Shown in pieces: positions 56,101 through 63,220 of a stretch of 64,000 bases of DNA (its first letter is position 1; every line of letters starts with the position of its first letter). The stretch is from an uncultured Sinobacteraceae bacterium (GTDB lineage: Bacteria > Pseudomonadota > Gammaproteobacteria > Nevskiales > Nevskiaceae): assembly GCA_903822975.1 (NCBI GenBank), contig CAIJRD010000012.1, positions 682,001-746,000 of the forward strand, in the 5' to 3' direction. Both the position numbers and the translations under genes were made by a program. Below the pieces are notes generated by a model, which saw only the letters and a list, made by a program, of their open reading frames with translations, searched no databases and was not told the DNA's origin.

Positions 56101-56363
56101 CCGCAATGTTGTCGCTGGCTTTCTGCAATTTATATCTTGATGCCCTCAGCCAATCGCGCATGCCTGGTGGCGTTCAAATCATTAACTGCTATCACATCAC
56201 CAAACGCATCAGCATGCATGTCCCACGCGCGTACAAGAATTCAGACAAGCATTGGAGTTCACCAAAGAGCCAAGCCCGTCGGGAGTTTACATACAACAAA
56301 GCCATACGCATCGATCGCACAAATGCTGGTTGGACACTAAATGTGGCGCCGGAATTGCGTTGA
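53106..56363 (+). CDS. TPR-repeat glycosyltransferase (GT32-like) fusion
   Basis: A 1085-residue protein. Residues about 80-560 carry seven copies of a 68-residue double-TPR unit (each opening GHxARQQ-like and containing LRELGRxDEA). A less regular helical region follows to about 830. The C-terminus (about 845-1085) is a GT32-like glycosyltransferase: RIPRHVIQFWDNDPPP, then FRLAYLYARGGIYADADDK with the DxD-type Asp cluster near 930. It lacks a signal peptide. GC and codon use are clearly lower than in flanking core genes. It probably transfers a sugar to a polysaccharide or protein; the TPR part may bind acceptor protein, as in OGT-like enzymes, which is inference. Confidence 0.88.
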   Translation: MADVTAPVCSSAEDCLAQGRKARSAAQWDQAFACIWQGLEISPGNLGLRLELVVILRLSERLEEARAQIEALLIEQPAHFGVVIEAGHVARQQRRFEDALKHYQQAQLIQPQHQWAPVGAAVALRELGHYEESKVALQTILDSTPEYFDALVEMGHLAARQRAHADAVHHFRQALAVRPLHDTLPVHIASHLRELGRLDEAKTTLNALLFTQPNHFGALLESGRIARQQARFADAIAFFERALAVRPENEWLPCGIAACLRESGRVDEAQTLLSQLLASKPDHFDAVLEWVNLLRPQGRHEEALATLRKAESLGLNNEWLPIKIAGCLRELHRFDEARVLLEDLLKAKPNHFNARTELGQMARQQSRYNEAIEHFQKALAINPSNASLPCTIASCLRNLGRLDECKAALERILASSADQFDALVESGHLANRQRRADEALDFFRRAFALRPQTRSLSLNIAYILRELGQFEQAREILIEALKMQPDYFEALVESGHLARRERKGEEALDFFQRACAIRPQHQGVQLAVINELRELGRIEEALAAIGELTAPYDPSMAPLVHQRGQIASFQDDFELAQHYFEASIEIDPLFVSGYSSLIDVQLRLGLCEDAQSTIHRATQRVADPSQFQIREIRFASQYGEYERVEEQVKPLLANNPKSSELWMILARARTRAGEYAKAQDAISRMPNQYLQDRIWIEECKAHLAWSQYQLEAAVSHAQEWLRLSPDPAPALHYLSLLHVSSGNTEEGAKTLATLKKLRQSHGSASIRKSAGKDLLDNLLRELRVNPFANRSLAAALQLPIAERPPALGLALLDEPNYVGSSMAMLITLSRLALIGDEPVSHGPVPSRIPRHVIQFWDNDPPPDITELMQTWTTQCSGFTHEVFNEIAAESFIAKECQPDVLRAFKTATQPTMKSDLFRLAYLYARGGIYADADDKCRHSIEPWLTNGLDLLLLQEDLGSIGNNFIAAAPNHPLILAALKAVTQNILHKQGGGAWWSSGPAMLSLAFCNLYLDALSQSRMPGGVQIINCYHITKRISMHVPRAYKNSDKHWSSPKSQARREFTYNKAIRIDRTNAGWTLNVAPELR

Positions 56364-56734
56364 CTGGTGTATGACGGGGAAACTGCTGGGTAATGCTGTT
56401 TCGGAATACTTCTTCAGACCTTCACGCGATCAATAGCTACACGACGTGCCCGTCCAAAATAACCCGATTACGTCCGAGTCCCTTCGCTCGATATAAACGT
56501 ACGTCAGCAGCCTGATAGGCTTCAGGAAACGATGTGGTCGGTGACATCATCACTGCGTCCATGCTGGCCGTGACTATGCCATCGTCGTTGGGCAAAAGCC
56601 GCTTCGCAGCTCTGAATAATTAAGGCGATGGCGAATATGCTCAACTACTTCACGCGACCGGCGGCATTTAACCGTCTGGCCTCACGAGCCCACAACCTTG
56701 GGCTCGCCTCGACTCAATTCCACCAGGACTTCGC
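56364..56734. other. Spacer with GGDEF remnant
   Basis: Between the TPR-glycosyltransferase and the DUF1993 gene. Apart from the minus-strand GGDEF remnant (56437-56619) nothing is recognised. Confidence 0.5.
56437..56619 (-). pseudogene. GGDEF domain C-terminal remnant
   Basis: Reading the minus strand, an open frame between TAA (56620-56622) and TAG (56437-56439) encodes the last third of a diguanylate cyclase domain: VTASMDAVMMSP, then EAYQAADVRLYRAKGLGRNR and VIL. ADxxLYRAKxxGRNRV is the conserved GGDEF C-terminal helix and strand. The GG(D/E)EF signature and everything before it are missing, so it is a fragment. Confidence 0.75.
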
Positions 56735-57244
56735 ATGAACCATCCGATGTACACCCACTCTGTTCCAGTCTTTAAACAAATGTTGACGGCTCTGAAAGCT
56801 ATTCTTGTCCAGGCAGAAGCGCATGTCGCCGCGAAAGCCATAGAGCCAGATGCGCTCCTCCAAGCGCGTCTATTTCCAGACATGTTTCCCCTGGTTAAGC
56901 AGGTGCAGATTGCAGCTGATTTCTCGCGCGGAATTGCTGCGCGGCTTGCAGGTGTCGATGTGCCAGTCATTGAGAGCAATCAAAAGACCTTTGGTGATCT
57001 TGACGTTCTGCTGACACAAACCATGGCTTTCCTGGATAGCGTGACCGTGCGGCAGTTTGAAGGTAAGGAAGGTATTGAGATTGTGCTTCGGCCCGGCACA
57101 ACAAAGGAAAAGAAGTTGAGCGGCCAAGCGTATCTGGCGAACTACGGGCTACCTCAGTTCTTTTTTCACGTCAGCACGGCGTACTCAATCCTGCGTCACA
57201 ACGGCATGCCCATCGGCAAACGCGACTACATGGGTGTTTACTGA
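56735..57244 (+). CDS. DUF1993 family protein
   Basis: A 169-residue DUF1993 protein, a DinB-like four-helix-bundle family of unknown function. Typical segments are VPVFKQMLTALKAILVQAE, LLQARLFPDMFPLVKQVQIA near residue 41-60, and the C-terminal LPQFFFHVSTAYSILRHNG near 140-158. Upstream GGACTTCGC is a weak ribosome site. GC is lower than in core genes. It is followed by a poorly coding spacer. The stop overlaps the end of a convergent small ORF. Confidence 0.9.
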   Translation: MNHPMYTHSVPVFKQMLTALKAILVQAEAHVAAKAIEPDALLQARLFPDMFPLVKQVQIAADFSRGIAARLAGVDVPVIESNQKTFGDLDVLLTQTMAFLDSVTVRQFEGKEGIEIVLRPGTTKEKKLSGQAYLANYGLPQFFFHVSTAYSILRHNGMPIGKRDYMGVY

Positions 57245-57420
57245 AGCAAAGTGAATCTCCCCGACTTTCGTGGAGACTCGCAATTTCTATCCAGGATCAC
57301 TGGTGCGAACATTTGCTGCTCGCGATGCGAGGTCGAAGGCGTTTCTTCATTGAAGCGATAAGGCTGAAGGTCGACTTTGGGCTGAGCTTCCCCGAGCGTT
57401 TTACTGACGTTTTGAGTCAT
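57238..57420 (-). CDS. Small ORF, unknown function
   Basis: A 60-residue ORF starting MTQNVSKTLGEAQPKVDLQP, preceded by AAGGGGGG ten bases upstream. The C-terminal part is basic with no recognised domain. It may be a real small gene or the 5' fragment of an element left in the island. Convergent with the DUF1993 gene and overlapping its last codons. Confidence 0.3.
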   Translation of the reverse strand: MTQNVSKTLGEAQPKVDLQPYRFNEETPSTSHREQQMFAPVILDRNCESPRKSGRFTLLQ

Positions 57421-57780
57421 CGCAAACGCCCCCCTTCGGCTGGTACGTGCCAAGCGCGGACAGTTAGAGCGGATGGTGAAGAGCGTCTTTGGAGTCGTTC
57501 AGGCTCGGCAAACTGCGGGTTACGCGGTGAAGCTGTCCACCGCACGATGGCCCTTTCGCCGTCTTCACTCTGGAAACAGAACTGCTGAACATTCCCGACG
57601 GGTCCCAGCCAGCTTTTTTCCTGCCGGCACTCGCCATTTTCCTGCAGCTGGCCGGTGACTCCCCGTCCCCTCCTGCGCTAGGCTAGGCAAAACCGCCGGG
57701 CGCGGGCATGCGGCGATCTGGCGAACAGACAGGGACGGCCAGAACATCACATCTCGTTACAGATTCTCAGGGAGCGAGCG
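57245..57780. other. Island spacer upstream of Hint protein
   Basis: About 535 bp without a recognised gene apart from the doubtful minus-strand small ORF. The last ~60 bp carry the ribosome site (GGGAGCGAGCG) and probably the promoter of the Hint-domain gene. Confidence 0.45.
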
Positions 57781-60402
57781 ATGACCAACGTTTTCGATAG
57801 CAGCAACACTGGCGACGACGGCACCGCCACCACGCCCGCGCAGCCCGGCCTGATTGCTCCGGCGGGTGACAACCAAATCGGCGTCGACGGCAGCGGCAAT
57901 GGCGGCTTCTACACCGGCGGCAATGGTTTTACCGTCAGCGACAACAGCCAGCCCCGCGGCGGTTCGGGCGTGGAGCAGAACGGCTCCACCGGCTCGCTGA
58001 CTGCCGATGGCACTCTCACCGGCGGCAACGGCGGCGACGACACTGGCAGCGGCAACACGGCGGGCTCGGGCGGATACGGTCTGCTGATCAATGGCGGCAA
58101 TCCTAGTGGCATCATCATCACCAACCAGAGCGAAGGCGCCATCGTGGGCGGCAACGGCGGCAACGACGCTCTTGGCTTCTCCGGGGACGGCGGCGCGGGC
58201 GTGCTTGAGAACGGCGCGGCGCTGACCAACGCCGGCAGCATCGTGGGCGGTTCCGGCGACCTCGGCGGCGCGGGCGTCATCGCCGGCGGCGCCAGCACGG
58301 TCACCAACGGTGACGGCGGCGGTACCATCCAGGGCGGCGACAGCGCCGCCGCAATCGACGGTGGCGCCACGGCCCACGTCATCAACTACGGGATCTTGGC
58401 CGGCGGCGACGGCGGCAGCCTCAATCATCATGACGGCGGCGCAGGCGTCATCGCCGCCACGCTCGTCAACCACTTCGGCGTCGAGGTCTGTGTGATTCAT
58501 GGCGGCAACGCCACCGGCAACGGCCACGGCGGCGCGGGCGCGATCATCAGCGTCTCGGCCGACAACGCCGGCGCCATTAGCGGCGGCAACGGCGCCGGCG
58601 GCGGCCTGGGCGGCGCGGGCATCGTGGCCCTGGGCGCCAGCGTGATCACCAATGAAGGCGACAGCGACCCCATGCACTCGGCCGCAATCGGCGGCGGCAA
58701 CGGCGCTGCCGGCGTGGACGGCGGCACCACCGCCAGCGTCATCAACCGGGGCAACATCAAGGGCGGCGACGAGGGCAACGGGGTACACAACGGCGGCGTG
58801 GGCGTGATCGCCGCCTCGCTGGTCACCGAGGATGGTGTTAGCCATATTATTGGCGGCAATGCCAACACAGATGGCATCGGCGGCGCGGGCGCGGTCATCA
58901 GTGGCACGGTGGACAACGGCGGACTTATCATCCAGGGCGGCAGCGGCGCGCTGGCGGGCGGCGTGGGCCTTGAGTTGACAAACGGCACGGCCACGGTTAC
59001 CAACGATGGCATCATCCAAGGCGGTAACAGCAGCGGCGGAGCCGCTGGCGTCGGTGTGTTACTGGATCACGGCGGCAGCGTCACCAGCTACGGCCACATC
59101 GATGGCGGCATCGGTGCCCACGGCATTGAGGCGGACGCCATCAACTTTGGCGACGGCACTGCCACGCTGATCCTCGGCGGCAACACCTTCAGCCTGGGCG
59201 GCAAGGTGGAGGCACAGGCCGCTGCCGGCCGCATCAATTCCATCGAACTGGGCAGCTCGCCCTTCTCCAGCCACGGGACTATCGGCAACATCAGTAGCCA
59301 ATTCATCGGCTTCAACCAGCTCAGCATCGATCACGGCAGCAGCTGGGAGTTAAGCGGAACGCAAGTCCTCGATGCCGGCTTGCAGGTCATCAACAACGGC
59401 ACCCTCAATGAAATCTCGACTGTCCAATCGTCTGCAACCTTCCGCGATTCGCTGAACATCGCGGGCGCGGTAACCGGCACCGGCACCATCAGCGCCACTT
59501 CCGCCTCGCTGACCCTGGCCGCCGTCGGCTCCGGCCAGACGGTGGAACTTGCGGGCAGCGGCGATCACCTGACCCTGACCGATGTGGCCGACTTCAAGGC
59601 CATCATTTCTGACTTCGATCCCAGCGACACCCTCACCCTCGACAATATCAGTGGCATCTCCAGCCTGGACTTCAACCCCGGCACCGGCCTGCTCACGATT
59701 CAGGCCGCGGGCGGCCCCTACACCCTGCATTTCAACAACCCCACTGGCGGCGATTACTTCCACGCCACCAGCAACGGCGTGGGCGGCTACACCATCACCG
59801 AAGACAATGTGGCGGCCTGCTACTGCCCCGGTACGCAGATCCGCACGGATCGCGGCGATGTTGCGGTGGAGTCACTTCGGATTGGCGACAAGGTCATCAC
59901 CGTCGACGGCAAGGCCGAAGCCATCAAGTGGATCGGCCGCCAGACGCGCAACCCGCTGTTTGCCGCGATCAATGACGAGCTGCCCATCTGCATCAGGCAA
60001 GGAGCGCTCGGCAACGCCTTGCCGCTACGCGATCTGTATCTGAGCCCCGATCACGCGATGCTGGTGCAGGGCTGCCTGGTGCATGCCGGCGCACTGGTGA
60101 ATGGCCGCAGCATCCTGCGCATTAAGCAATGGCAGGGCGATGTGCAGTACGTCCACATCGAGACCGAAGCCCACGAACTTATCCTGGCGGAAGGCGCTGC
60201 GGCGGAAACGTTCATGGACGACGATGCGCGTCATCGCTTCGACAACCATGCGGAGTTCGCGCAGCTGTACCCGGATGCGCAGCCGATGGTGGAGATGGAA
60301 TTGCCCCGAATCTGCTACGCCCGCCAACTGCCCAAGGCCATCAGCCGTGTGCTGGATGCCGTTGCGGATGAGTTGGTTGGCAAGGTCGCTGCCGTAGCCT
60401 AA
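57781..60402 (+). CDS. Gly/Asn-rich repeat protein with C-terminal Hint domain
   Basis: An 873-residue protein with a GGGAGCGAGCG ribosome site. Residues about 1-560 are degenerate repeats with a VTNxGxIxGGxGG pattern, as in right-handed beta-helix surface proteins. A short beta domain follows (about 565-675). From Cys680 to about 840 is a Hint_2 (Hedgehog/intein-type) domain: ACYCPGTQIRTDRGDVAVES, KWIGRQTRNP, LPLRDLYLSPDHAMLVQG and LVNGRSILRI. A signal peptide is not evident. Hint modules self-cleave through an N-terminal Cys thioester, so self-processing between residues 679 and 680 is predicted. Such Hint_2 proteins are commonest in alphaproteobacteria, pointing to transfer. Confidence 0.88.
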   Translation: MTNVFDSSNTGDDGTATTPAQPGLIAPAGDNQIGVDGSGNGGFYTGGNGFTVSDNSQPRGGSGVEQNGSTGSLTADGTLTGGNGGDDTGSGNTAGSGGYGLLINGGNPSGIIITNQSEGAIVGGNGGNDALGFSGDGGAGVLENGAALTNAGSIVGGSGDLGGAGVIAGGASTVTNGDGGGTIQGGDSAAAIDGGATAHVINYGILAGGDGGSLNHHDGGAGVIAATLVNHFGVEVCVIHGGNATGNGHGGAGAIISVSADNAGAISGGNGAGGGLGGAGIVALGASVITNEGDSDPMHSAAIGGGNGAAGVDGGTTASVINRGNIKGGDEGNGVHNGGVGVIAASLVTEDGVSHIIGGNANTDGIGGAGAVISGTVDNGGLIIQGGSGALAGGVGLELTNGTATVTNDGIIQGGNSSGGAAGVGVLLDHGGSVTSYGHIDGGIGAHGIEADAINFGDGTATLILGGNTFSLGGKVEAQAAAGRINSIELGSSPFSSHGTIGNISSQFIGFNQLSIDHGSSWELSGTQVLDAGLQVINNGTLNEISTVQSSATFRDSLNIAGAVTGTGTISATSASLTLAAVGSGQTVELAGSGDHLTLTDVADFKAIISDFDPSDTLTLDNISGISSLDFNPGTGLLTIQAAGGPYTLHFNNPTGGDYFHATSNGVGGYTITEDNVAACYCPGTQIRTDRGDVAVESLRIGDKVITVDGKAEAIKWIGRQTRNPLFAAINDELPICIRQGALGNALPLRDLYLSPDHAMLVQGCLVHAGALVNGRSILRIKQWQGDVQYVHIETEAHELILAEGAAAETFMDDDARHRFDNHAEFAQLYPDAQPMVEMELPRICYARQLPKAISRVLDAVADELVGKVAAVA

Positions 60403-60439
60403 AACTTGCCGTTGACTTGGCATTTAGGGGGAAGAGTGA

Positions 60440-60643
60440 TCGCCCTTCCTTACGATCAGCTTTTCGAACGGCAGCACCAATCTCGGCGGGATCGCATATT
60501 CCTACGACGCGAACCATCGCATCATCGGTCAGACCGGCGCCCTGAACACCAGCCCAGCACCAACCCCTTCCGATACGACGATTGGTCTGCTGTATCCCCT
60601 TTCTGCAAGCGCTCATCCCGATCGCGCAGTTCTGCTTCCTTGA
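60440..60643 (+). pseudogene. Rhs/YD-repeat protein fragment
   Basis: An open frame bounded by TGA at 60437 and TGA at 60641 encodes SFSNGSTNLGGIAYSYDANH followed by RIIGQTGALN, a classic Rhs/YD-repeat segment (YxYDANxRIxGxTG). Flanking parts of an Rhs protein are absent. The 3' half overlaps, antisense, the end of the integrase-like ORF, so the junction between two broken genes probably lies near 60560-60600. Confidence 0.65.
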
Positions 60644-60839
60644 AGCTGATCGTTTCAACCTGACGTGCGATCTCGTAGGTATTGTTTGAAACCTGCGCCC
60701 GCATGTCGTTGAGCCACTGGATGGCATCCGAGCTGTCGCGAAAGTTCCTGCTGATCCGCTCACCATCGATGACGAAGTGCGCGCGCAGGCGCCCGCCGGA
60801 CACTTTGAGAATTCCACCGAAAGAGTTGTTGGTCGGCAT
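60522..60839 (-). CDS. Integrase N-terminus-like small protein at tRNA-Phe
   Basis: A 105-residue ORF whose ATG at 60839 is preceded by GGAGAC. Residues about 8-50 (GGRLRAHFVIDGERISRNFR then SSDAIQWLNDMR) resemble the AP2-like/arm-binding N-terminal domain of tyrosine integrases. The C-terminal ~25 residues are antisense to the Rhs fragment and look like run-off sequence, so no catalytic domain is left. It lies 145 bp from the 3' end of tRNA-Phe, the usual place for an integrase. It could instead be a stand-alone DNA-binding protein. Confidence 0.6.
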   Translation of the reverse strand: MPTNNSFGGILKVSGGRLRAHFVIDGERISRNFRDSSDAIQWLNDMRAQVSNNTYEIARQVETISFKEAELRDRDERLQKGDTADQSSYRKGLVLGWCSGRRSDR

Positions 60840-60984
60840 GCACTGTCTCCATGAACAATAGAACAGTGTTCGCAGCCGGAACCTCACTTCCGCCTGTGGC
60901 CCCAAGATGGAGCCAAAACGGACAATTGTCTCGCGCAACCCGAACGGTCGGCGGGAAAATGACGTTGTATTTCAATAACTTATA

Positions 60985-61060
60985 TGGTGGCCGGGGACGG
61001 AATCGAACCGCCGACACGGGGATTTTCAATCCCCTGCTCTACCGACTGAGCTACCCGGCC
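60985..61060 (-). tRNA. tRNA-Phe(GAA)
   Basis: A 76-nt gene read on the minus strand: acceptor GGCCGGG, D-arm AGCTCAGTCGGTAGAGC, anticodon arm with GAA between GGGGATT and AATCCCC, T-arm GGTTCGATTCC, and encoded CCA end (60985-60987). It follows yggX by about 130 bp. Its 3' end faces the decayed island, so it probably served as attachment site. Confidence 0.97.
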
Positions 61061-61187
61061 ACTCGGGTTTGATGCTGATGGGCGGCACTTGCCGCGTTCT
61101 GCGGTCCGACTAGCGGGGGACGGCTTCGCAGAGCGCGCAATTAGACGCGAGCGGTGCGGTACGCGTCAAGACCGCGGCGCGTTCGAA

Positions 61188-61457
61188 TCAGGTCTTCGGC
61201 GGCACGAAGTGGGTGGCGGCGAGTTCGCCGCCGAAAAAATACTTGTCGAGCTCTTCGGTCAGAAACGCGCGCGACTTCGCATCCGACAGCACGAGGCGAT
61301 ACTCGTTGATCAAGCGTGTCTGGTGGGCGACCCATTCCTTCCACGCCTCCTGCGACACATTTTCGAAAATGCGCTGGCCGAGCGCGCCCGGCAGCGGCGG
61401 ACGCGTCAGGCCTTCGGCTTCGCGGCCGAGCTTTATGCAATGGACGGTTCTGGACAC
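61188..61457 (-). CDS. yggX: Fe(2+)-trafficking protein YggX
   Basis: An 89-residue protein matching YggX over its full length: RTVHCIKLGREAEGL with the redox-active Cys7, LGQRIFENVSQEAWKEW, and HQTRLINEYRL. YggX protects iron-sulfur clusters from oxidation and may pass Fe(II) to acceptors. Its start lies 25 bases inside the mutY 3' end; the mutY-yggX order is conserved in gammaproteobacteria and links a 4Fe-4S repair enzyme with an iron-handling protein. Confidence 0.97.
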   Translation of the reverse strand: MSRTVHCIKLGREAEGLTRPPLPGALGQRIFENVSQEAWKEWVAHQTRLINEYRLVLSDAKSRAFLTEELDKYFFGGELAATHFVPPKT

Positions 61458-62557
61458 GACGATTGAGTGCTCTGCAGTAATTGCTGAAACAACTTGCTGA
61501 TCGGCGCGGGCAGCGCGGGCAGCGGGCCGTCGAGTTTAACCCAGCGCTGCGCACCGCCCTCGCGCAGGGCTTCCGGAATCGACTGCAGTTCGATGCGCAG
61601 CGGCAACAGATCGAGTTCGAAATGCGTAAAGGCATGACGCAGACGCGGCAACGGTGTCGCCGAATGCTGGCCGAGGCCGTACCGATCCGCGAGTAAGGCC
61701 GCGGCGTCGGCGCCGTCTTCCAGCAGCGGCGGACACCACAGACCGCCCCAGATTCCGCTCGGCGGCCGCCGCTCCAGCAGAATTTCGCCCTGCTGATTCG
61801 CAACCAGCAAGGCCGAAGCCAGACGCAGCGGCCGCAGCCGTGCCGGCCGCGCCACCGGCAATTGCGCCACACGCTGTGTGCGCAAGGCCTCGCAATCCGC
61901 GCTCACCGGGCAACGCGTGCAGGCCGGTGCGCGCTGAGTGCAGAGGTTCGCACCGAGATCCATGATCGCCTGCGTGTAGTCGGCCAGACGCGTGGTCGGC
62001 AACAAGCGCTCGGAGATCGCCCACAGTTGTTTGCTTGCGGCCGGCAACCCCGGCCAGAGTTCGATTGCGGCGTGGCGTGCGAGCACGCGCTTGACGTTGC
62101 CATCGAGAATCGCGTGACGCGCGCCGTGCGCCTGCGCCAGGATCGCGCCAGCCGTGGAGCGGCCGAGGCCGGGCAACGCCAGCAGGGCCTCGAAATCCCG
62201 CGGTACGTCACCGCCGTGCTGCGCCTGCATCTGTTGCGCGGCCTTGTGCAGGTTGCGCGCACGCGCGTAGTAGCCGAGCCCGGCCCACAGCGAGAGCACT
62301 TCGTCGAGCGGCGCGGCGGCGAGACTGGCAGGATCGGGGAAGCGCTGCATGAAGCGCTCGAAGTACGGCACCACGGTCTTTACCTGCGTCTGCTGCAACA
62401 TCACTTCCGAGATCCATACCCGGTACGCGGTGCGCGGCTGCTGCCATGGCAGATCGTGACGGCCGTGACTGGCGAACCAGACCAACAGCCGCTCGGCGAA
62501 CGGTGCCAGCGGCACAGGACTCATTGCACGTGCGTCATCGCTCGATTGCGGGGTCAT
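61433..62557 (-). CDS. mutY: A/G-specific adenine glycosylase MutY
   Basis: A 374-residue DNA glycosylase that removes A opposite 8-oxoG. Visible are EVMLQQTQVKTVVPYFERF with catalytic Glu, the HhH LPGLGRSTAGAI, LDGNVKRVLAR, catalytic-Asp segment IMDLGANLC, and the 4Fe-4S loop CTQRAPACTRCPVSADC (Cys-X6-Cys-X2-Cys-X5-Cys). A C-terminal NUDIX-like domain (from about 225) reads 8-oxoG. The start at 62557 is used; the frame extends upstream without homology. Probably cotranscribed with yggX, which overlaps its 3' end. Confidence 0.97.
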   Translation of the reverse strand: MTPQSSDDARAMSPVPLAPFAERLLVWFASHGRHDLPWQQPRTAYRVWISEVMLQQTQVKTVVPYFERFMQRFPDPASLAAAPLDEVLSLWAGLGYYARARNLHKAAQQMQAQHGGDVPRDFEALLALPGLGRSTAGAILAQAHGARHAILDGNVKRVLARHAAIELWPGLPAASKQLWAISERLLPTTRLADYTQAIMDLGANLCTQRAPACTRCPVSADCEALRTQRVAQLPVARPARLRPLRLASALLVANQQGEILLERRPPSGIWGGLWCPPLLEDGADAAALLADRYGLGQHSATPLPRLRHAFTHFELDLLPLRIELQSIPEALREGGAQRWVKLDGPLPALPAPISKLFQQLLQSTQSSCPEPSIA

Positions 62558-62609
62558 CGCGATCGCCCGCCGTGCCTTGAAGAGAAGTGCCCGCCTTCGT
62601 CGCGCATGG

Positions 62610-63182
62610 TCATCGCGCGGACGCCGCCTGCTGCCGCGCGACCTGTTCGATACCAAGCGAGGTGCGCTGCGCTTCGGCGCGCATCGAGTTTTCCAGCAGC
62701 CAGGGACCAATCAAGGGCGGAATCCAGAACGCCGGTTCTAGCTCGGCTTCGAAATCGAGTTGGGCATGTTCGCCGAGCGCGCTGAATTCCCATTGCGCAG
62801 TGCCGGATCGCAGATCGCTGTGCTCGGGCACCACTTGCGCCCAGATGTGGCCGCCGTCGCCGCGCGCGCTGTAGCGCATCTGCTGCTGTTGGCGCAGCGT
62901 CTTGCAGAACGGTCCGGCGCAGGTCCGCACTTGCGTGTAAAGCGAACCATCGGCCAGCAGATGCGCATCCTGAACGTCAGGATTGATTGCAACCAGGTTG
63001 TGCGGATCGGCGAACGCCGCATACGCGCGCGCGGCCGTTACATCCAGCAACACGTGCATGCGCACGCGATAGCGACCATCGGAATGTTCCACCGCGATCG
63101 ACTGAATCTGAGCAGCCTCGCTGGGTTGCATCACCAGCAACGCACCGGCGCAGGTCAAGCCCGCCAGCACCCGGATATGCAT
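62610..63182 (-). CDS. START/SRPBCC-like exported protein
   Basis: A 190-residue protein with a signal peptide (about 1-23, MHIRVLAGLTCAGALLVMQ) and a START/polyketide-cyclase-like fold: VLLDVTAARAYAAFADPHNL near residue 44-63, the central Cys pair (RTCAGPFCKT), and a closing long helix (PWLLENSMRAEAQR). A TTG at 63224 overlapping the asmA stop is a possible alternative start, but the ATG at 63182 begins the signal peptide. It binds a hydrophobic ligand by family analogy. Placed between asmA and mutY on the same strand. Confidence 0.82.
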   Translation of the reverse strand: MHIRVLAGLTCAGALLVMQPSEAAQIQSIAVEHSDGRYRVRMHVLLDVTAARAYAAFADPHNLVAINPDVQDAHLLADGSLYTQVRTCAGPFCKTLRQQQQMRYSARGDGGHIWAQVVPEHSDLRSGTAQWEFSALGEHAQLDFEAELEPAFWIPPLIGPWLLENSMRAEAQRTSLGIEQVARQQAASAR

Positions 63183-63220
63183 GCGACGCCGCACCCCGAA
63201 ACGCGTGGCGAAGATGCGCC

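Noticed and set aside
57473..57658. Plus-strand 61-codon frame upstream of the Hint gene
   Set aside because: Basic low-information product with no ribosome site and no recognisable family.
60985..61060. A second partial copy of the tRNA 3' end (attL) within the window
   Set aside because: I scanned by eye around 50-58 kb and saw no convincing copy; a computed search is needed.
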